DNA of 64,000 bases from [Anoxybacillus] calidus. Lineage in GTDB: Bacteria; Bacillota; Bacilli; Bacillales; Anoxybacillaceae. How positions within the stretch are numbered: the first letter of the stretch is position 1; the number at the start of each line of letters is the position of its first letter. Below, one piece after another: positions 26,463 through 34,857 of the stretch. The stretch lies in contig NZ_JACDUU010000001.1 of the NCBI RefSeq assembly GCF_013760845.1, positions 714,082-778,081 on the forward strand, written 5' to 3'. Both the position numbers and the translations under genes were made by a program. Below the pieces are notes generated by a model. It had not been told where the DNA came from, searched no databases, and worked only from the letters and a program-made list of their open reading frames with translations.

Positions 26463-26942
26463 ATTTTCTCGTTTATCATTCAATTTGGACTAACCATTAT
26501 TTTACTTTTATTTTCTACTGCAGTTGCTTGGTATGAAGGTAGTGCGATATTAGATCATCCTTGGGAATGGAAGTATTCAACATCATTTTCTCATATGCTG
26601 CATGGTGAAGTACATAGTAATAGCGATATTTCACAACTTGACTACTTTGTATACGCAGCTAAATTCCAGCCCACTTTTCCTGTTATCATGGTAATAAGCA
26701 GTTTATACTTATTGGTGCTTATTGGATACTATTTCCTAAACCAACACTATAAACGATTTGCTTATTTTCTATCTATTTTAGCGGGAGTATTATTTTTACT
26801 TAGTTATTTTTTTATTCATTCTCCCATAACAGGGGGACAAGTATTTTTCTATATTTGGATAGTGAGTGGTATTTTATGTACTGTAACTGCTGTAATCATT
26901 TATTTTCAAGGATTCAATCGTAATACAAAGAAAGAAGTGTAG
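26463..26942 (+). CDS. DUF4306 / YjdJ-like membrane protein
   Basis: A four-helix membrane protein. AVAWYEGSAILDHPWEWKYSTSFS and LDYFVYAAKFQPTFPVIM are typical of the DUF4306 (YjdJ) family, function unknown. GGAGGG (26451-26456) is followed 6 bases later by ATT 26463, where relatives have their start Met; no ATG, GTG or TTG lies in frame there. TTG 26427 is in frame but lacks a ribosome binding site. A non-canonical ATT start or a damaged start codon is likely. Confidence 0.7.
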   Translation: MFSFIIQFGLTIILLLFSTAVAWYEGSAILDHPWEWKYSTSFSHMLHGEVHSNSDISQLDYFVYAAKFQPTFPVIMVISSLYLLVLIGYYFLNQHYKRFAYFLSILAGVLFLLSYFFIHSPITGGQVFFYIWIVSGILCTVTAVIIYFQGFNRNTKKEV

Positions 26943-27121
26943 GATTTACTAAGGAAATTCGATAAGATCATGATAGAAAAGTTAATTTATAGTCGTTCAT
27001 CGTGATGAAAACAAGTGATGCATGGAATGTTTTCGATTTAAAATGTAAAGAGATAGGTTTCTAGTCAATGCTGGATTTTTCCTTTAGATAAATAAAGTCC
27101 CAAATAGGAAGGGTGTTTCAT

Positions 27122-27847
27122 TTGCAGGAAATTCATAATACTGCACTCTTGGCCATATTGTTGTTCATTTTTGTGCCCATTTTCGTTTCGTATAAACAAA
27201 CATTACAATTAGAAAAAGACATCCTTTGGTCGTCATTAAGAGGGTTTGTCCAGTTATTATTGTTAGGTTATTTTATTTCATATATTTTTTCTTTTGAGCG
27301 GTGGTACGTCATTTTAGGTTATGTGTTTATCATGATCATAACAGCTTCTATGAGCGTCTCTAAAAGAGGAATAGAGTTCAAACGAACATTTTGGTTCGTG
27401 TTTTTAGGGATAACGGTGTCTGTAAGCTCCTCAATATGCTTGTGGCTCATGTTTCATGTTATCCCGTTTCAAGCTCAGTACATTATACCAGTTGCGGGGA
27501 TGTTTTCAGGAACGGCAATGGTCGCTTCTGGCGTGGTATTAGAGTCGATGAAAAAAGAAGAAAACAAGGATGAAAAAGAAATAAAAAGAAATGCGATCAA
27601 AATCGCCATGATTCCAACTATTGATACATTAAAAACAATGGGACTTGTTCAAATTCCTGGTACAATGACGGGAATGATATTAGCTGGTGCAGAACCCGTA
27701 GCAGCTGTCAAATATCAAATATTTATTGTTTTTACACTCCTTGTCGTCGCGTCAATATCATCGATGATTGTTTGTATATTGAACTATCGAACCTTTTATA
27801 AATCGGATTTTATTAAGCAAGCTTATCCAAACAAACTATCAATTTAA
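27122..27847 (+). CDS. fetB: FetB-type ABC permease (UPF0014)
   Basis: Membrane subunit of the FetAB iron exporter family (E. coli YbbM/FetB). About seven hydrophobic segments; the conserved block IPTIDTLKTMGLVQIPGTMTGMILAGAEPVAAVKYQ is near residue 160-195. AGGAAGGG favours TTG 27122, while GTG 27113 overlaps it. FetB normally needs the ATPase FetA, but no fetA lies adjacent, so it must be encoded elsewhere or the protein works differently. Confidence 0.88.
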   Translation: MQEIHNTALLAILLFIFVPIFVSYKQTLQLEKDILWSSLRGFVQLLLLGYFISYIFSFERWYVILGYVFIMIITASMSVSKRGIEFKRTFWFVFLGITVSVSSSICLWLMFHVIPFQAQYIIPVAGMFSGTAMVASGVVLESMKKEENKDEKEIKRNAIKIAMIPTIDTLKTMGLVQIPGTMTGMILAGAEPVAAVKYQIFIVFTLLVVASISSMIVCILNYRTFYKSDFIKQAYPNKLSI

Positions 27848-27859
27848 TCATATTCATTC

Positions 27860-27888
27860 TTGACTTTTAGGTTTGTAGGGGTTATAAT
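27860..27888 (+). promoter_or_regulatory. SigA-type promoter of the second csp gene
   Basis: TTGACT (27860-27865), 17 bp, TATAAT (27883-27888). A near-consensus promoter that starts 12 bases after the fetB stop. Confidence 0.85.
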
Positions 27889-27895
27889 AATTTAA

Positions 27896-28001
27896 ATACC
27901 ATTTATTTCGTTATATCGTGGATCTGCTATAAGTCGTACCTCATTTGAACTGTAGGCGATCTTATAAGGCCTTCAGTTCATGAGGGTGCGGCTTTTTATT
28001 T
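27896..28001 (+). promoter_or_regulatory. Structured csp leader with terminator-like hairpin, copy 2
   Basis: 5' arm 27933-27957 pairs with 27969-27992, then TTTTTATTTTT. The sequence is close to the first csp leader (1119-1226). In the stem GAAATG/CATTTC of copy 1 is GAACTG/CAGTTC here, so one A-U pair is replaced by C-G, and a T.G is T-A. The hairpin ends about 57 bases before the csp start. Confidence 0.75.
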
Positions 28002-28057
28002 TTGTAATGAAGTAATGGAACAATGGTAAATCTTTTTTAGTTTCAGGAGGAACCAAC

Positions 28058-28258
28058 ATGAATACTGGTAAAGTAAAATGGTTTAATGCAGAAAAAGGAT
28101 TTGGATTTATTGAAGTTGATGGCGGCAATGATGTATTTGTACATTTTTCGGCGATACAAGGGGAAGGGTTTAAAACGTTAGAAGAGGGCCAAACAGTGAC
28201 TTTAGATATCGTCGAGGGCACCCGCGGACCTCAAGCAATCAACGTACGAATAAGCTAA
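28058..28258 (+). CDS. csp: Cold-shock protein, second copy
   Basis: 66-residue cold-shock domain with KGFGFIE and VFVHFSA motifs. It differs from the copy at 1279 at about ten positions (for example VDGGND for [25 protein letters not shown] at the end). AGGAGG precedes ATG. The retained promoter, leader, gene and downstream element show that the whole locus was duplicated and both copies were kept. Confidence 0.97.
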   Translation: MNTGKVKWFNAEKGFGFIEVDGGNDVFVHFSAIQGEGFKTLEEGQTVTLDIVEGTRGPQAINVRIS

Positions 28259-28280
28259 AACCTAAAACAGAGTGATTATT

Positions 28281-28328
28281 GAACAGAAAAAGTGATGCCT
28301 CCAAAGCGGCATCACTTTTTCTGTTGAA
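28281..28328. terminator. Intrinsic terminator of second csp
   Basis: AACAGAAAAAGTGATGCC pairs with GGCATCACTTTTTCTGTT. The A and T flanks make it bidirectional. Confidence 0.9.
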
Positions 28329-28333
28329 CAGGA

Positions 28334-28434
28334 AGTATTGAAAAACTGAAATTACACGGTCACGGTCTAGGAATTGCAAGGATAGAAAAGAGGAAGGAAC
28401 TTCATTGTTTTAAGTTTTTCAATACTTTTTTCAA
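28334..28434 (+). ncRNA. Candidate structured RNA downstream of csp, copy 2
   Basis: GTATTGAAAAACT (28335-28347) pairs with AGTTTTTCAATAC (28413-28425), and TTTTTT follows, enclosing about 65 bases. The interior resembles 1627-1722 behind the first csp gene. This could be an independent small RNA or a second terminator domain. No promoter is obvious, so read-through from csp is possible. Confidence 0.45.
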
Positions 28435-28474
28435 ATCATAGCTAGTGGGTTGCTTTTTTATTTTTAAAACCCAC

Positions 28475-28610
28475 TTGACAAATAGGATTAGTTGATATTA
28501 ATGTAGAAATTAATAAAATTATTAAAAAATTCGAATATCTAGATGCTGATCAGACAAACTGAAGGCACTAAAATCGTTACACGTAAACGTAGCGGTTTAG
28601 TGCCCTTTTT
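28475..28610 (+). ncRNA. Candidate short stand-alone transcript
   Basis: TTGACA (28475-28480) and a weak TATTAA 15 bp further are followed by a strong terminator: GGCACTAAA.TCGTTAC faces GTAGCGGTTTAGTGCC (28564-28604), then TTTTT. No open frame with a ribosome binding site lies between. It may be a small RNA or the attenuated leader of the TauE gene at 28780. Confidence 0.4.
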
Positions 28611-28779
28611 GATGAAAGGGGGAAGCGTGAACTATATCGCTTTTGAAAAGTGAGGGCTTTCGTGTGGCTTAACACGCTAAGCTTTCGTTTTCGATTGGTA
28701 AAAAGTTTTGGACATTTAGAAGTGAGATCCTTTTAATTCTTGTTAAAAAATGAAACGATGTTGGAGGTTCTAGAAAAAT

Positions 28780-29664
28780 ATGAAAAAACTTATTGTTTTT
28801 GTGATGATTGGATTTATTGCTCAACTGATTGATGGTTCGCTTGGGATGGCTTATGGGGTGACTTCCACCACGTTGTTGCTCACCTTTGGTATTGCTCCAG
28901 CGGTAGCTTCGGCCTCCGTGCATTTAGCGGAAGTCGTGACAACAGCTGCTTCTGGTGTTTCTCATTTAAAATTTGGTAACGTTGATCGTCAGATGGTGTT
29001 AAGACTCATCCTTCCTGGTTCCATCGGGGCGTTTGTCGGGGCTTGTTTTTTAAGCAATCTTCCCGGCGACCTTATTAAGCCATATGTCTCACTTTTTCTA
29101 TTGTCACTCGGTTTTTATATTATCTATCGGTTTCTCTTTCTTCGTTCACCACAAGAACAGGCAAATAGTAAAAAACTATCGAACATTCAACTGATTCCAT
29201 TAGGTCTGATTGCCGGTTTCCTTGATTCTACAGGTGGAGGAGGATGGGGACCTATCGCCACTCCGATTCTTCTTACAAAAAGAGGAATTGAAACACGTAA
29301 GGTGATTGGTACAGTGGATACTTCTGAGTTCGCTGTTGCTGTTTCTGCGACACTTGGATTCTTTATTTCGTTAGGTTGGGAAGAGGTTAATTGGTTTTGG
29401 GTCGGAACGCTGATGCTAGGAGGACTAATAGCTGCACCGATTGCCGCATGGCTCGTTAAAATCATGCCATCTCATTTACTTGGCGTTCTCGTAGGGGGAC
29501 TCATTATTTTAACAAATGTACGCACATTGTTACATTCCTGGGGAATTTCCGAAGATTTGCATACATCCGTGTATGTAGCGATCCTATTCGGATGGGGAGT
29601 CTCTTTATGGTGGGCGATTCGAAATCACCGAAAAACGCAATTACAAAATGATTTAGCTTCATAA
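28780..29664 (+). CDS. TauE/SafE-family anion (sulfite) exporter
   Basis: A 294-residue membrane protein of the TauE/SafE family with about eight hydrophobic segments and the two inverted family motifs QLIDGSLGMAYGVTSTTLLL (residues 15-34) and LDSTGGGGWGPIATPILL (near 150). Members export sulfite or related organosulfur anions. GGAGG precedes ATG 28780. Single gene between a terminator and another strong terminator. Substrate inferred from family only. Confidence 0.9.
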   Translation: MKKLIVFVMIGFIAQLIDGSLGMAYGVTSTTLLLTFGIAPAVASASVHLAEVVTTAASGVSHLKFGNVDRQMVLRLILPGSIGAFVGACFLSNLPGDLIKPYVSLFLLSLGFYIIYRFLFLRSPQEQANSKKLSNIQLIPLGLIAGFLDSTGGGGWGPIATPILLTKRGIETRKVIGTVDTSEFAVAVSATLGFFISLGWEEVNWFWVGTLMLGGLIAAPIAAWLVKIMPSHLLGVLVGGLIILTNVRTLLHSWGISEDLHTSVYVAILFGWGVSLWWAIRNHRKTQLQNDLAS

Positions 29665-29696
29665 GAATAAGAGTCCGCATGATTTTGGGGTTTGAA

Positions 29697-29740
29697 TCAA
29701 TAGAAAAGCCGCTCGTTATGATGAGCGGCTTTTCTATTGA
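29697..29740. terminator. Intrinsic terminator of the TauE gene
   Basis: TCAATAGAAAAGCCGCTC and GAGCGGCTTTTCTATTGA form an 18-bp perfect stem around an 8-base loop. Confidence 0.92.
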
Positions 29741-29909
29741 TGAAAGCAAAACCTAAAAAACATGTTTGAAGTTAAAGCAAGAGGAAGGAAGAATATTTAA
29801 AACCTTTGATACGCAACATAAACAAGAATCTTATTGTTTGATTGTGAATGAAGATAATGGTAAATTTCAAGGTAAAAAGTTGTTTAAAATCTGCTTAGGA
29901 GTTGGTTAT

Positions 29910-30518
29910 ATGAAAGTACTAACGATTGTCTCACATCCTAGAAGAGAATCCCTTACTTTTGCGATTACCGAACGCTTTGTTCAAGGGCTAAAAGATGCTG
30001 GACATGAAGTGGAAATTTTGGATTTGTACGGTGAGGAATTTAATCCGCTTCTTTACGAACAAGATGAACCTGATTGGGACGACCCGAATAAAACATATTC
30101 TCTACGTGTTCATGCAGAAATGGAAAGGTTAAAAAGAAACAATGGATTAGCGTTCATCTTTCCATTATGGTGGTATTCGTTACCAGCCATTACAAAAGGA
30201 TATATAGACCGGGTATGGAATTATGGTTTTGCTTATGGGGGAGCGCGTCTTCCACATAAAAAGGTATTGTGGATTCCGCTTGTCGGGGAGACAGAAGCAA
30301 GTTTGAAAAAAAGAAATTTCGATACGATGATTTCCCATTATTTAAACGTTGGTTTAGCGGGCTATACAGGTATTCCACAATCTGAAGTGGCATTTCTGTA
30401 TAATACGTTAGCTGAAGATATCGAAAACGAAGATGAAATCAAAAAGCATTACGACAGTCTGTTCAATCGGGCGTATGAGCTAGGGAATACATATAGCCAC
30501 TCATTAACTGAAAAATAA
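29910..30518 (+). CDS. NAD(P)H:quinone oxidoreductase, flavodoxin fold
   Basis: A 202-residue flavodoxin-like NAD(P)H dehydrogenase (KefG/MdaB/YwrO group) that transfers two electrons from NAD(P)H through FMN or FAD to quinones. SHPRRESLTFAITERF (8-23) is the phosphate loop and FPLWWYSLPAITKGYIDRV near 83-101 the conserved flavin/substrate segment. TAGGAG is 11 bases before ATG 29910; the frame is open to 29766 but that extension is unlike the family. Single gene. Confidence 0.85.
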   Translation: MKVLTIVSHPRRESLTFAITERFVQGLKDAGHEVEILDLYGEEFNPLLYEQDEPDWDDPNKTYSLRVHAEMERLKRNNGLAFIFPLWWYSLPAITKGYIDRVWNYGFAYGGARLPHKKVLWIPLVGETEASLKKRNFDTMISHYLNVGLAGYTGIPQSEVAFLYNTLAEDIENEDEIKKHYDSLFNRAYELGNTYSHSLTEK

Positions 30519-31209
30519 TCATGACGAGTCCCATGTCAAACTGATTCGAAATGATAATAACAGTTTTCCCGCTTATTACGTTGCAATTCTCGTGATGCCT
30601 CTTTTTCAATTTTTTTGAGCAGAGGGCAGCATGCTCTATTTGACCCCTTCAAACAATTGAAGGGGTCGTGTCAAGCAAATCACAAAAAACTCCTACGTTA
30701 AGATAGCCTTCCCCAAAAGAAAACAAGCTAGATTTGATGGAACCTTAGGTATTTGTTTTATGTTAAAAATAGGAATAGTCATTGATTTTAATAGTCTATA
30801 AAGAAGGGGTTCACTTTTTGTGATTGGGAGTTAGCTTGATTTTAGATGCTAGCTAGCTCATTTTACATAAGTTTTTATTATAGAAATATTTTTCAATTTT
30901 AATAGTTTTTGCTTATAACCCCATTGAACTATTGATTAACGGGATTTGTCTTGTCAACGGGGGAATAATTATGTCGCTAAATAATCAAAATTCATTACAA
31001 TTATTATGGGTCTGATAAGGGCTTTGATGACTGCGTATTTTCACTTATATATAAAAACAAGTGTTTCATGCCCTCTTCCTTAATACCACATGTATACAAA
31101 AACACCGTACAATTGATTAAAAAGGCTGAAAATGAACGATTTTCAAAAGGGAGTTGGGCAAGCTTTTAGAATACCATTCATGTTAAAAAAATAAGTCGAA
31201 TTTTTATTA
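30519..31209. other. Long intergenic region with one perfect hairpin
   Basis: GACCCCTTCAA (30642-30652) pairs with TTGAAGGGGTC (30657-30667) around ACAA, with no T run. I find no gene in this stretch. Confidence 0.5.
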
Positions 31210-31271
31210 TTGACAAAATAGAATGCTAACTTTATAATTAATCTCGAATTAAAGATAATCGTAATCGAGAT
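31210..31271 (+). promoter_or_regulatory. Promoter with MhqR-like operator
   Basis: A perfect SigA promoter: TTGACA (31210-31215), 17 bp, TATAAT (31233-31238). Just after it, ATCTCGAATTAAAGAT (31241-31256) resembles the MhqR box, and ATCTCGA/TCGAGAT (31241-31247 and 31265-31271) form a wider inverted repeat over the start site, well placed for repression. Confidence 0.65.
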
Positions 31272-31436
31272 ATTTTTGTTATGGACATGTAAAACAAGCA
31301 ATATGTCCAGAGCATTAACAGATGATCTATGTTCAATGATAAAAAAAGGGGGGCTTAGCAGCAAAACAGAAGTTATGGTAAATCTCTTGATAAAAAGTTT
31401 TAATATGTAAAATTAGTTGATATTTTTTTAGGTATA

Positions 31437-31454
31437 TATCTTGAATTAGAGATA
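31437..31454 (+). promoter_or_regulatory. Second MhqR-like operator
   Basis: TATCTTGAATTAGAGATA, an imperfect palindrome close to the B. subtilis MhqR box TATCTCGAATTCGAGATA, 37 bases before the DoxX start. Between it and the upstream operator a short codon-like stretch (31304-31411) could be a remnant of a removed gene. Confidence 0.6.
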
Positions 31455-31490
31455 TATTAAATCTAAATTTATGAAAGGGAGATGTATAAA

Positions 31491-31892
31491 ATGGGCTTAG
31501 GATTATTACTCATTCGTTTAGTGGTAGGTATCACTTTTATGGGGCACGGAGCTCAAAAGTTATTTGGTTGGTTTGGTGGTCATGGAATAAAAGGGACTGG
31601 TGGATTCTTTGAATCCATTGGGATAAAACCTGGAGTAACAATGGCTATATTAGCGGGGCTTGCAGAATTGATCGGTGGTGCAATGTTTGCTTTAGGATTA
31701 CTTACTCCAATTGCTGCTCTTTTGATTGCTGGAACAATGTTTGTCGCGATTGTGAAAGTTCATGGTCCAAATGGTTATTGGATTACTCAAAACGGTTTTG
31801 AATATAATCTAATGTTAATCGCTGTTGCCATTGGGGTTTTATTAATAGGGCCGGGTCAATATTCACTTGATGCTGTCATTTTTGGTTCATAA
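31491..31892 (+). CDS. DoxX-family membrane protein (MhqP-like)
   Basis: 133 residues, four hydrophobic helices, with the DoxX motifs FMGHGAQKLFGWFGGHG (about 16-32) and AELIGGAMFALGLLTP. GGGAG lies 9 bases before ATG 31491; ATG 31482 is too close. In B. subtilis the DoxX protein MhqP belongs to the mhqNOP operon that answers quinones and electrophiles through MhqR, which fits the two operators here. mhqN and mhqO homologues are not adjacent. Confidence 0.85.
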   Translation: MGLGLLLIRLVVGITFMGHGAQKLFGWFGGHGIKGTGGFFESIGIKPGVTMAILAGLAELIGGAMFALGLLTPIAALLIAGTMFVAIVKVHGPNGYWITQNGFEYNLMLIAVAIGVLLIGPGQYSLDAVIFGS

Positions 31893-31952
31893 TAAACAAA
31901 CGAAAGTATGAACATAAAAAATTAGGTAAAGTAAGTACAATGAAACTTAACT

Positions 31953-31993
31953 CCACCCTTTATTGTAACTGTTATAGTTACAATAAAGGGTGG
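31953..31993 (+). other. Perfect hairpin over the Rrf2-remnant ribosome binding site
   Basis: CCACCCTTTATTGTAACT pairs with AGTTACAATAAAGGGTGG with a 4-5 base loop. Its 3' arm contains the AAGGGTGG that would serve as Shine-Dalgarno for ATG 31999. No T run follows. Confidence 0.6.
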
Positions 31994-31998
31994 ACCAC

Positions 31999-32109
31999 AT
32001 GAAAAGTAGTACTCGTTTTACTGTAGCTGTACACACTTTCATATCGAAGACTTTTGATTCATCTTATACATATAACCCTTTTTATCTACAATTTCTGGTC
32101 CGAATGTGA
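31999..32109 (+). pseudogene. Rrf2-family regulator, N-terminal stub
   Basis: MKSSTRFTVAVHTFISK is the characteristic start of Rrf2/YwnA-type regulators; the match ends after about 15 residues, and the frame stops at 32107. The wing helix and any cysteine cluster are absent. Sequence up to 32160 (NVIKLLAAQKLHLTEGDTLRLG) looks like part of another lost protein. Confidence 0.5.
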
Positions 32110-32376
32110 TTAAACTTCTGGCTGCACAAAAACTTCATCTAACAGAAGGCGATACCTTAAGATTGGGTATTACCTTTTTTTTGTTCCGCTAATGACTGAA
32201 TTCACTGTCTCTTTTAGATATTTGGAAACAGATATTATAAATACATGAGCAAGAATGAAAAAGAAAACGAATAATATAACAAACTGCTGTCATATGGGGT
32301 TATTTTCGTTTTAAATCCGATTAAATTTCGATTTTTACGCCTTTACAATTTGTAATAGGCTAAGTAAGATAACTGC

Positions 32377-32382
32377 TATAAT
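32377..32382 (+). promoter_or_regulatory. Extended -10 promoter of kimA
   Basis: TGC directly before TATAAT gives an extended -10 element. The -35 region is poor. It lies about 15 bases upstream of the riboswitch aptamer. Confidence 0.5.
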
Positions 32383-32396
32383 TGAATACATTGTTT

Positions 32397-32530
32397 GAAT
32401 CGCTGAATCCTTGTAAGGAGCGGGGGAACCACTTTTGTAACGTTTTGTTACTTGGGGTGAATCCTTGAAAAAGGAGGGGCTACTCTCATGGTCCTAATCC
32501 GACAGCTAACCTCGTAAGCGTTTTGGGAGG
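32397..32530 (+). promoter_or_regulatory. c-di-AMP riboswitch (ydaO-yuaA type)
   Basis: Conserved aptamer blocks appear in order: AATCGCTGAAT, AGCGGGGGAACCA, TTGGGGTGAATCC, AAGGAGGGGCTACTCTC, GGTCCTAATCCGACAGCTAAC and CTCGTAAGCG. These match the ydaO-yuaA class that binds cyclic di-AMP. It precedes kimA, the classical target: high potassium raises c-di-AMP and stops expression. Confidence 0.96.
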
Positions 32531-32544
32531 AGTGTATTTATTTG

Positions 32545-32574
32545 ACCACTGAGTACATCCTCAGTGGTTTTTTA
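32545..32574 (+). terminator. Riboswitch expression-platform terminator
   Basis: ACCACTGAG pairs with CTCAGTGGT and TTTTTT follows, 15 bases after the aptamer. Ligand binding is expected to favour this hairpin and switch kimA off. Confidence 0.92.
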
Positions 32575-32701
32575 TGTACATAAAAGTACATATAGTTCAT
32601 CATGCTAAAAGGGAGGAAAACGTAACCAAATACTTAAAGTGATATTATCAAATGAATTTTTATGATACGTTCAAATACGTTCAAGAAGGAGTATGATGAA
32701 A

Positions 32702-34537
32702 ATGGCATATTTGAAACGGTTGTTAATCGGTTCACCCATGGAAACGAAACGATTGAAACATGAAAAATTGCCAAAGTGGAAAGCGTTGGCGGTATTCTCT
32801 TCAGATGCCTTATCTTCCGTAGCTTATGCAACAGAAGAAATATTATTAGTATTGATGATATTAGGAACAAGTGTCTTTTTTTATTCCTTGCCAATTGCCT
32901 TGGCGATTGTAGGACTATTAGTCATTGTGACCTTATCATACAGACAAATCATTTATGCTTTTCCATCAGGTGGTGGGGCTTATGTAGTTGCTAGAGACCA
33001 CATAAATACCACCACAAGCTTAGTGGCAGGAGCAGCATTAATGATTGATTATGTTCTTACCGTTGCTGTTAGTATTAGCTCTGCCGTTGCAGCTCTTACT
33101 TCTGCCTTTCCAACCTTGCTTACTTGGAAAGTTGAAATAGCAATCGCTCTCGTATTAATGCTTATGATTTTAAATCTGCGTGGAATTACCGAGTCAGCAA
33201 CCGTATTTGCCTATCCAACATATTTATTCATCATTTCGGTTCTTTTTCTTATTATTGTCGGTGGGTGGAAACTGTTGAACGAAGGATGGCATGGTTTTAA
33301 TTATGCTAATCATGCTTCAGCTGAGCATTTCTTCACAACGGGATACGGTGTGTTTATTTTATTGAGAGCTTTTTCTTCTGGATGTTCGGCAATGACTGGA
33401 GTAGAGGCCATTAGCAATGGAGTACCTTCGTTTAAACCTGATAGTTCCAAAAACGCTGCTATTACAATGGGATGGATGTCATTATTGTTAGGAATCATGT
33501 TTCTGGGTATTACGATTTTAGCTGCAGGGTTCGGAGTGACTCCTTTAGAACATAAGACCGTTATTTCGCAAATTGGAAATCACGTCTTTGGCAATAGTGT
33601 ACTATTTTATATTTTTCAGATGATTACCATGTTCATTTTAGTATTGGCTGCGAATACAAGTTTTGCCGGGTTTCCACAGCTTGTTTCCATTATTGCTACT
33701 GACCGTTATTTACCAAGAAGCCTAGCAGCACGTGGAGATCGTTTAGTGTTTTCAAATGGAATCATCCTTCTGAGTATTTTAGCCATTGTTTTAATTATCA
33801 TATTTAATTGTGAAACCCATTCGCTGATCCCGTTGTATGCAGTTGGGGTATTTCTTTCCTTTACCATCGGGCAATACGGAATGATTAAAAAAATATGGAA
33901 AGAAAAAGCGAAACGGAATATGGCCACGTTGTCGATCATTATAACGGGAACGATGGCTACAGGATTAGTAACGATTATTACCGTTATCGCGAAATTTACG
34001 CAAGGTGCATGGTTAGTCATCGTGGCCATTCCATTAATGGTTGTCTTGTTTTATAAGATTCATGCCCATTATGAAAAATTAGCTCAACAATTAAAATTGG
34101 ATGAACGTGATCGGACTGCAAAAAAAGAAATCGTGGCTCCGAAGGTGATCATACCCATTTCAGGGGTTAGCAAAGTAGTTGATCAATCTGTACAATATGC
34201 AAAAAGTATTTCAGACGATATCACAGCCATTACGATTGTCTTCACTGAAGAAGAGGAACAGAAAATACGGGAAAAATGGTTAAAGTGGTATCCGGAAATC
34301 GAACTAAAAGTTATTTATTCACCTTATCGGACCATTCTTTCTCCATTATTAGACTATATTAATGAAGTAGAAAAAGAAACAAAGGGAGCACCTGTTACGA
34401 TACTCATGCCACAATTTATCGTCAAAAAATGGTGGCACACTTTACTTCATAATCAAACAGCGATTGTTTTAAGATTCTTTTTAATTCTAAAAAAAGATGT
34501 TGTCATTGCGACGCTTCCATACCATTTAAAAGAATAA
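32702..34537 (+). CDS. kimA: High-affinity potassium importer KimA
   Basis: Proton-coupled potassium importer of the KUP/APC superfamily. Twelve hydrophobic helices (residues 30-460) and a C-terminal cytoplasmic domain. FSSDALSSVAYATEEILL, LSYRQIIYAFPSGGGAYVVARDH and the final KWWHTLLHNQTAIVLRFF...VIATLPYHLK closely follow B. subtilis KimA (YdaO, 607 residues). AGAAGGAG lies 10 bases before ATG 32702 (ATGs at 32693 and 32696 are closer than ideal). Controlled by the c-di-AMP riboswitch. Confidence 0.96.
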   Translation: MAYLKRLLIGSPMETKRLKHEKLPKWKALAVFSSDALSSVAYATEEILLVLMILGTSVFFYSLPIALAIVGLLVIVTLSYRQIIYAFPSGGGAYVVARDHINTTTSLVAGAALMIDYVLTVAVSISSAVAALTSAFPTLLTWKVEIAIALVLMLMILNLRGITESATVFAYPTYLFIISVLFLIIVGGWKLLNEGWHGFNYANHASAEHFFTTGYGVFILLRAFSSGCSAMTGVEAISNGVPSFKPDSSKNAAITMGWMSLLLGIMFLGITILAAGFGVTPLEHKTVISQIGNHVFGNSVLFYIFQMITMFILVLAANTSFAGFPQLVSIIATDRYLPRSLAARGDRLVFSNGIILLSILAIVLIIIFNCETHSLIPLYAVGVFLSFTIGQYGMIKKIWKEKAKRNMATLSIIITGTMATGLVTIITVIAKFTQGAWLVIVAIPLMVVLFYKIHAHYEKLAQQLKLDERDRTAKKEIVAPKVIIPISGVSKVVDQSVQYAKSISDDITAITIVFTEEEEQKIREKWLKWYPEIELKVIYSPYRTILSPLLDYINEVEKETKGAPVTILMPQFIVKKWWHTLLHNQTAIVLRFFLILKKDVVIATLPYHLKE

Positions 34538-34570
34538 CAAAAACAGCTAATAATGAAGACGGAATTTTTC

Positions 34571-34612
34571 AAGAGCGTTCTTTAATAATGAATGTAGGAA
34601 CGCTCTTTTTTA
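34571..34612 (+). terminator. Intrinsic terminator of kimA
   Basis: AAGAGCGTTC pairs with GAACGCTCTT and TTT follows, around a 21-base loop. Confidence 0.85.
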
Positions 34613-34674
34613 TTAATCTTTCATTGGAAATTAATGTATAGAACTTGCGCAGGTACTGATGATCTTTATTATCT

Positions 34675-34707
34675 AAACCTAAAGATTTACGCTCTTTAGG
34701 TTTTTTT
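34675..34707 (+). terminator. Second intrinsic terminator
   Basis: AAACCTAAAGA pairs with TCTTTAGGTTT and a T run follows. It may back up the kimA terminator. Confidence 0.8.
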
Positions 34708-34791
34708 AATAATAATGAATCCGAATCGACAATGTATTCGTAGATATTTATAGAAACATATTTGTAACAAAAGAAATTAACACTATAACGT

Positions 34792-34820
34792 TTGACTGTA
34801 CGGTTTTTTCACTATATAAT
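34792..34820 (+). promoter_or_regulatory. SigA-type promoter of the MerR gene
   Basis: TTGACT (34792-34797), 17 bp, TATAAT (34815-34820). The spacing is the normal 17 bp, not the 19-20 bp of classical MerR-activated promoters. Confidence 0.8.
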
Positions 34821-34857
34821 TTCATTTAGAAACAAACAATGAATAGGGAGTGAGTTC

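Noticed and set aside
29766-29909. Upstream extension of the quinone reductase frame
   Set aside because: It is unlike flavodoxin-fold proteins and ATG 29910 has its own ribosome binding site. A fragment of an older gene cannot be excluded.
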